Source: Cytophaga aurantiaca DSM 3654 (GTDB lineage: Bacteria; Bacteroidota; Bacteroidia; Cytophagales; Cytophagaceae). From it: a stretch of 64,000 bases of DNA. Positions 60,238 through 64,000 of the stretch are shown here, in pieces. Within the stretch, counting starts at the first letter, position 1, and each line of letters begins with the position of its first letter. The stretch spans positions 62,001 to 126,000 of the forward strand of contig NZ_KB903621.1 of the NCBI RefSeq assembly GCF_000379725.1, in the 5' to 3' direction. The position numbers and the translations under genes are program-made. Under the pieces are notes generated by a model. That model was given only the letters and a program-made list of their open reading frames with translations, was not told the DNA's origin and did not search any database.

Positions 60238-61101
60238 TTAGTGTTTGGTAATTGTATATGCCATTACTGAATTGCCAAAAAATGTTGGTACAACCAATAA
60301 GTTTTCTCCTTCAATGTACCAGGAATCTGCTGCGTTTAGTTTCGCTTCCTTCGTATCCAATATTTTTTGTACAATAGAATCGTTTACATAATACACTTCT
60401 CCCGGCCAGCAAGAAATGATGTATTCCTCTTTGGAAATTTGCATTACACCATCTCCACCCGGAATATCTTTTGCAACGCCTGTCAATTTTTTTGTTGAAT
60501 AATCTGCATCGTAAAACAAACCGCTTTCCATATCAATGATGCGAAGTGAATTTTCCAATGCATATAAACCATTTGGTTTAAGCAATAATGGATCGCTTGA
60601 CCATAAACTCACTACACCATCTTTATACAAATGGATTTTTTTAGCTCCGGAATCTGTAAAATAAACATCTCCTTTTGCATCTATGGTTACATCGTTCAAA
60701 AATTCTGAACTGTCTACAACAATTGCCTTTTCAATTTTTGCAGTAGCCATATCAATGATTACCAGTTTGTGAATATCTGTTACATACATTTTGCCTTGAT
60801 ATACACCCATTCCTTTTGGAGCATCCAATCCTTTTACCCATTCCAACTGATCGATCTTGCCATCCAATGTCAACCGTGTGATGAAGCCATTCCCATCAGA
60901 GCTATCCGGCTTGCCATTGATGTTGCTTACATAAATAAATTTATCGGCAGCATTGTATAAAACAGATTCAGGTACTTTTAAAATTGTATCTGTTTTCCAT
61001 TTTAAGGTTGCTGTAACCTCCATCGGTTTTTTTTCTTCCGGCTTTGTTTCTCTACAGCTGAACAGCAACAGCAATGAGGCGACGTAGATGATCTTATTCA
61101 T
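60238..61101 (-). CDS. SMP-30/gluconolactonase-like lipoprotein
   Basis: A 287-residue lipoprotein: LLLLFSC is the lipobox (Cys16). The mature part is a six-bladed propeller of the SMP-30/NHL type, with repeated motifs such as PESVLYNAADKFIYVSNING, PKGMGVYQGKMYVTDIHKLV and FLNDVTIDAKGDVYFTDSGAKK. SMP-30 proteins include calcium- or zinc-dependent lactonases; the metal residues (Glu, Asn, Asp) are partly visible but not verified. It lies 28 bases after bglX on the same strand, so a sugar lactone substrate is possible. Confidence 0.75.
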   Translation of the reverse strand: MNKIIYVASLLLLFSCRETKPEEKKPMEVTATLKWKTDTILKVPESVLYNAADKFIYVSNINGKPDSSDGNGFITRLTLDGKIDQLEWVKGLDAPKGMGVYQGKMYVTDIHKLVIIDMATAKIEKAIVVDSSEFLNDVTIDAKGDVYFTDSGAKKIHLYKDGVVSLWSSDPLLLKPNGLYALENSLRIIDMESGLFYDADYSTKKLTGVAKDIPGGDGVMQISKEEYIISCWPGEVYYVNDSIVQKILDTKEAKLNAADSWYIEGENLLVVPTFFGNSVMAYTITKH

Positions 61102-61129
61102 GATTGAATTTTTTATTTTGTGATGTGTT

Positions 61130-63385
61130 TTATTTATAATAAAGAGTGACTTTCTGATCTGAGATCATAATTTCGAAAGAACCCGGCTCGGTAACCGTTT
61201 CCAATTTCTCATTTACAAATGCAAGATCCGCTTTCGAAAGTATAAAGTCAATGGTTTTGGATTCGCCGGGCATTAAATTTACTTTATCAAAACGGCGAAG
61301 ACGTTTTACACAAGGCGTAATAGATGCTACGACATCCCGTGTATACAATTCTACCACTTCTTGCCCTTCACGCACACCCGTATTTATTATTGTAACCGAA
61401 ACCTTTAAGGAATCTGTACCGGACAACGTATCTTCACTTATTTTGATTGGACTATATGCAAAGGTTGTATAAGATAAGCCATGACCAAACGGATATTGCG
61501 GATCGAATTCGTAAGAGTATTTATAAGGCTCAGCAATTTCAACCGCTTCGTCTAACAACTTATGATCGTAGGTAATCAATGTTCCACTGTAACGCGGATA
61601 GGTATAAGGTAATTTTCCGCTTGGATTGTATTTCCCATAGATCACATCGTAGATCGCCTGTGCACCCTGAGATCCAGGCCAGTAAGCCAGTACAATAGCA
61701 CTGCAATAGGGTTCTATTTCACGAATAATTCTTGGACGGCCTTCTAATAATATCAATACAATTGGCTTTCCTGTTTTTGCTAATTCTTTTATAATATAAG
61801 TCTGTGTTGAATCAAAAGCAAGATCCGGAATGTTACCGGGTGTTTCAGCATAGGCTGCTTCACCTGCGCAGATCACAATTACATCTGCGGATTTTGCTGA
61901 TTTAAAAAGTACATTTTTATTCCATTCATTTGCTTTACTCCATGCAGACAGGTCAAACAAACAGGTTGCAGGCGAATCTTTTTTAAATATTTCTGCAAGT
62001 GTATTTAAGCTATCCGGATACAGTTCTTCTTTGTTTCCCTGCCATGAATACGACCACGCTCCATGCAACTCAGATAAAGCATCTGCATACGGACCAGTAA
62101 GCAATACTTTTTTATCTTCGGACAAAGGCAGCAATCCATTTGAATTTTTCAATAAGGTAATGGATTCGCGCGCTGCCTGTAAAGCTGTTTCTGTGTAGGA
62201 TGGTTTTGAGAATGCATCTACCGCTTCCTGCTCCAGATATGGATGTTCAAACAGGCCCAGATCTTTTTTCAATTGTAAAATTCTTCTTACAGATTCGTCG
62301 ATGCGCTTTTCTGAAATTTTTCCTTCTTTAACCAATGCAATCAGGTCTTCTGTGAATTTAAAATCAAAGGGAACGATACACATATCAATACCGGCGTTTA
62401 CTGCCAGCAACACCGCGTCTTTATGGGTTTCTGCTACTTGATGACGCTCCTGAAGTTTTACAATATCCAGCCAGTCTGTAATTACTACGCCTTTAAAACC
62501 AAGTTCGGTTCTTAAAACATCAGTCAATAAATATTTACTTGCATGTACAGGTGTGCCATTTATTTCAGCAGAGTTTACCATCAAGGTATGTGTACCTTCA
62601 TTAACAGCCGCTCTGAACGATGGTAAATAATGTTCTCTTAAAACAATCTCCGGAATGTTTGCCGATGCTCTGTCTTTACCGTTTAACGCGGCCGAATATC
62701 CGACAAAGTGTTTCATACAAGCCGCTACATGCAAGGGATTTGAAACATCACCCCCTTCAAAACCACGAATAGCAGAAACTCCCATTTCTGTAACCAGATA
62801 GGTGTCTTCTCCAAACGTTTCTCCAAGTCGCGACCATTGCTGATTACGGCCTACGTCCAACACGGGTGCAAAATTATACCGTATTCCCGCTGCTCTGGTT
62901 TGTACAGCTGTTATTGCGCCGCATTCTTTTACTAATGAACGGTTTCTTGTTGCAGCCATACCAATGTTGTGAGGGAACTGTATGCCTTCATACACATAGT
63001 TTGCGCCATGTACCGCATCGATGCAATATAAAAACGGAATTTTGTGACGAGTTTTTTCAAGTGTTAATTTTTGAATGGGCTCAATGATTGAATGCCATTC
63101 ATTTAATGTGTATGCATGTGTCAATACATTCTGAATCGAACCGACATGATGTTTTATAATTACATCATTCAGTTTTGCTGTATCCAGAACTACTACGCTG
63201 TCTGTTTCATTCGCAATGGTCGCCAGTGTAAGATTGGTCATCTGTCCGACTTTTTCTTCCAGCGTCATTTCAGAAATAATTTTTTCGATTGGATCGATCG
63301 GTTTTTTTTCTACTTTTTTAGTGCATGCACTCATGCAGATCAAAGCAACTAAAGAAATTATTCCTGAGAAATGTTTTTTGTTCAT
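61130..63385 (-). CDS. bglX: GH3 beta-glucosidase, lipoprotein
   Basis: A 751-residue glycoside hydrolase family 3 enzyme. ICMSAC is the lipobox (Cys21), so it is anchored in the outer or inner membrane. The TIM-barrel domain has the catalytic nucleophile Asp in FKGVVITDWLDIV, the alpha/beta domain follows (SITLLKNSNGLLPL, IVLILLEGRPRIIREI), and the C-terminal fibronectin-III-like domain completes the fold. It removes glucose from the non-reducing end of beta-glucans, consistent with cellodextrin use. The end of YPRYSGTLITYDH and FGHGLSYTTFAY are also typical. The SMP-30-like gene follows directly. The upstream gap holds a 147-base inverted-repeat element. Confidence 0.93.
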   Translation of the reverse strand: MNKKHFSGIISLVALICMSACTKKVEKKPIDPIEKIISEMTLEEKVGQMTNLTLATIANETDSVVVLDTAKLNDVIIKHHVGSIQNVLTHAYTLNEWHSIIEPIQKLTLEKTRHKIPFLYCIDAVHGANYVYEGIQFPHNIGMAATRNRSLVKECGAITAVQTRAAGIRYNFAPVLDVGRNQQWSRLGETFGEDTYLVTEMGVSAIRGFEGGDVSNPLHVAACMKHFVGYSAALNGKDRASANIPEIVLREHYLPSFRAAVNEGTHTLMVNSAEINGTPVHASKYLLTDVLRTELGFKGVVITDWLDIVKLQERHQVAETHKDAVLLAVNAGIDMCIVPFDFKFTEDLIALVKEGKISEKRIDESVRRILQLKKDLGLFEHPYLEQEAVDAFSKPSYTETALQAARESITLLKNSNGLLPLSEDKKVLLTGPYADALSELHGAWSYSWQGNKEELYPDSLNTLAEIFKKDSPATCLFDLSAWSKANEWNKNVLFKSAKSADVIVICAGEAAYAETPGNIPDLAFDSTQTYIIKELAKTGKPIVLILLEGRPRIIREIEPYCSAIVLAYWPGSQGAQAIYDVIYGKYNPSGKLPYTYPRYSGTLITYDHKLLDEAVEIAEPYKYSYEFDPQYPFGHGLSYTTFAYSPIKISEDTLSGTDSLKVSVTIINTGVREGQEVVELYTRDVVASITPCVKRLRRFDKVNLMPGESKTIDFILSKADLAFVNEKLETVTEPGSFEIMISDQKVTLYYK

Positions 63386-63429
63386 GTGATTTAAAAATAA
63401 ATGAATGAGGATATATGATTATATCGAAT

Positions 63430-63576
63430 CTATCCGTAGAGTTGGTGAAGCGCTCTACGATCTTATTATGAATAGAGTCTTTGACTCGTTTTTAATATTT
63501 TACCTAAGTTTACAAAGAGTCTAAAGAGTCTCAATTATTAATCATCCATAGAGCGCTTCGCTAACTCTACGGATAG
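63430..63576. repeat. Inverted-repeat element, CTATCCGTAGAGTT family
   Basis: CTATCCGTAGAGTT-GGTGAAGCGCTCTA (63430-63457) pairs with 63549-63576 with two mismatches. The 91-base interior holds AGAGTCT three times. The right arm contains the exact reverse complement of the 17-mer at 6655-6671. It separates bglX from the aldo/keto reductase gene. Confidence 0.75.
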
Positions 63577-63591
63577 GATTGTTTAAAGTAA

Positions 63592-64000
63592 CTATTGAGA
63601 CCAGGAAGTTGGCTCTCTATCCCAACGGTGTTTTTTTAATTCGTTGTACAGATCAAGGTTTAATTTTTTTCCGTCGCTTACACCAGTGTTTGCCAATACA
63701 TTGCGTTCCTTTCTCATGCCGGGGATCGTAGTAGATACATCGTCGTTCATTAAAATAAAGCGCAATGCCATTTCTGCCATCGTCATACCCTGCGGTACAA
63801 CAGGTCTCAACAGGTCAGCATGTTCAGAACTTGAGATCAGATTTTCGGGTACAAAATAACTTGCTCTCCAATCGCCTTCATCAAACGTTGTATCCTTTGT
63901 GATCGCGCCGGTTAATGTTCCTTCATCAAAGGGCACTCGTGCAATTACGGCGATATCTAATTTTTTACACAAAGGGAACAATACATCTTCGGGTGCCTGA
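63592..64000 (-). CDS. Aldo/keto reductase, 5' end outside window
   Basis: The frame is open to the window edge, so the start and N terminus are missing; a TTG at 63981 is not a real start. The visible C-terminal 136 residues ([75 protein letters not shown]) match the NADPH-binding end of AKR-family reductases, including the SxxIPG-like turn. It reduces carbonyl compounds; the substrate is not predictable. It points toward the inverted-repeat element. Confidence 0.85.
   Translation of the reverse strand, partial: QAPEDVLFPLCKKLDIAVIARVPFDEGTLTGAITKDTTFDEGDWRASYFVPENLISSSEHADLLRPVVPQGMTMAEMALRFILMNDDVSTTIPGMRKERNVLANTGVSDGKKLNLDLYNELKKHRWDREPTSWSQ

Noticed and set aside
1-64000. CRISPR array, tRNA or rRNA genes
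   Set aside because: No regularly spaced identical repeats, no cloverleaf-type sequences and no rRNA-like stretches were seen by eye; a dedicated scan was not possible.

Overview
The window reads as a chromosomal segment of a Bacteroidota bacterium of the Cytophagales type. The AT-rich composition, short intergenic gaps, many lipoproteins with lipoboxes, one protein with a Por-type (T9SS) C-terminal sorting domain, a rho gene with a long charged insertion, and families such as DUF4286, DUF4180, DUF2490 and murein L,D-transpeptidase-like lipoproteins all point there. A GH3 beta-glucosidase beside a sugar transporter is compatible with a Cytophaga hutchinsonii-like polysaccharide degrader, but the species is an inference. 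I saw no rRNA, tRNA, CRISPR array, prophage or complete insertion sequence.

Layout. 1-2.6 kb: a zinc-ribbon membrane protein entering from the left edge, a DUF3298-like secreted protein, a DUF4180 protein and a small membrane protein. 2.6-4.2 kb: ammonium transporter plus PII protein. 4.5-5.8 kb: a tandem pair of L,D-transpeptidase-like lipoproteins. 5.8-12.8 kb: housekeeping genes (topB, rho, serS). 12.9-18.5 kb: MFS sugar transporter, asparagine synthetase, and a small rearranged patch in which an unknown gene lies between a complete gene and a decayed fragment of the same gene. 18.5-28.1 kb: secreted or outer-membrane proteins, a radA-HEAT-mgtC operon, a T9SS substrate and a class I amidotransferase. 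28.3-30.7 kb: a phytanoyl-CoA dioxygenase-like / short-chain dehydrogenase / TPR operon. 31.2-33.7 kb: HxlR regulator with DoxX target, a small-protein/nucleotidyltransferase pair, and a frameshifted Rnk/GreA-type gene. 33.8-43 kb: SNF2 helicase, rbfA-lolC/E-type permease, a multi-spanning membrane protein and a glyA-tatC-rpiB operon. 43-48 kb: ModF-like double ATPase, a REP-associated (RAYT) transposase with its hairpins, arginase and a META-domain lipoprotein.

48.2-54.1 kb is the most distinctive region: six minus-strand genes with tight or overlapping junctions encode a sulfotransferase-glycosyltransferase fusion, an ABC-2 polysaccharide-export permease and ATPase, and three further sulfotransferases. 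Together they look like a module that builds, sulfates and exports a surface glycan. 54.2-64 kb returns to lipoproteins, a DsbA-like protein, a DODA-type dioxygenase with a twin-arginine leader, an amino acid permease, an ExbB-ExbD pair, an SMP-30-like lipoprotein, bglX and the C-terminal part of an aldo/keto reductase that runs off the right edge.

Many gene ends carry strong hairpins. Several hairpin families recur within the window (CTCCAAGGGTTT, TTCGTC-GTGGTC, CTATCCGTAGAGTT, CCGCAAAGG). The first is associated with the RAYT gene, and one copy lies in frame inside that gene.
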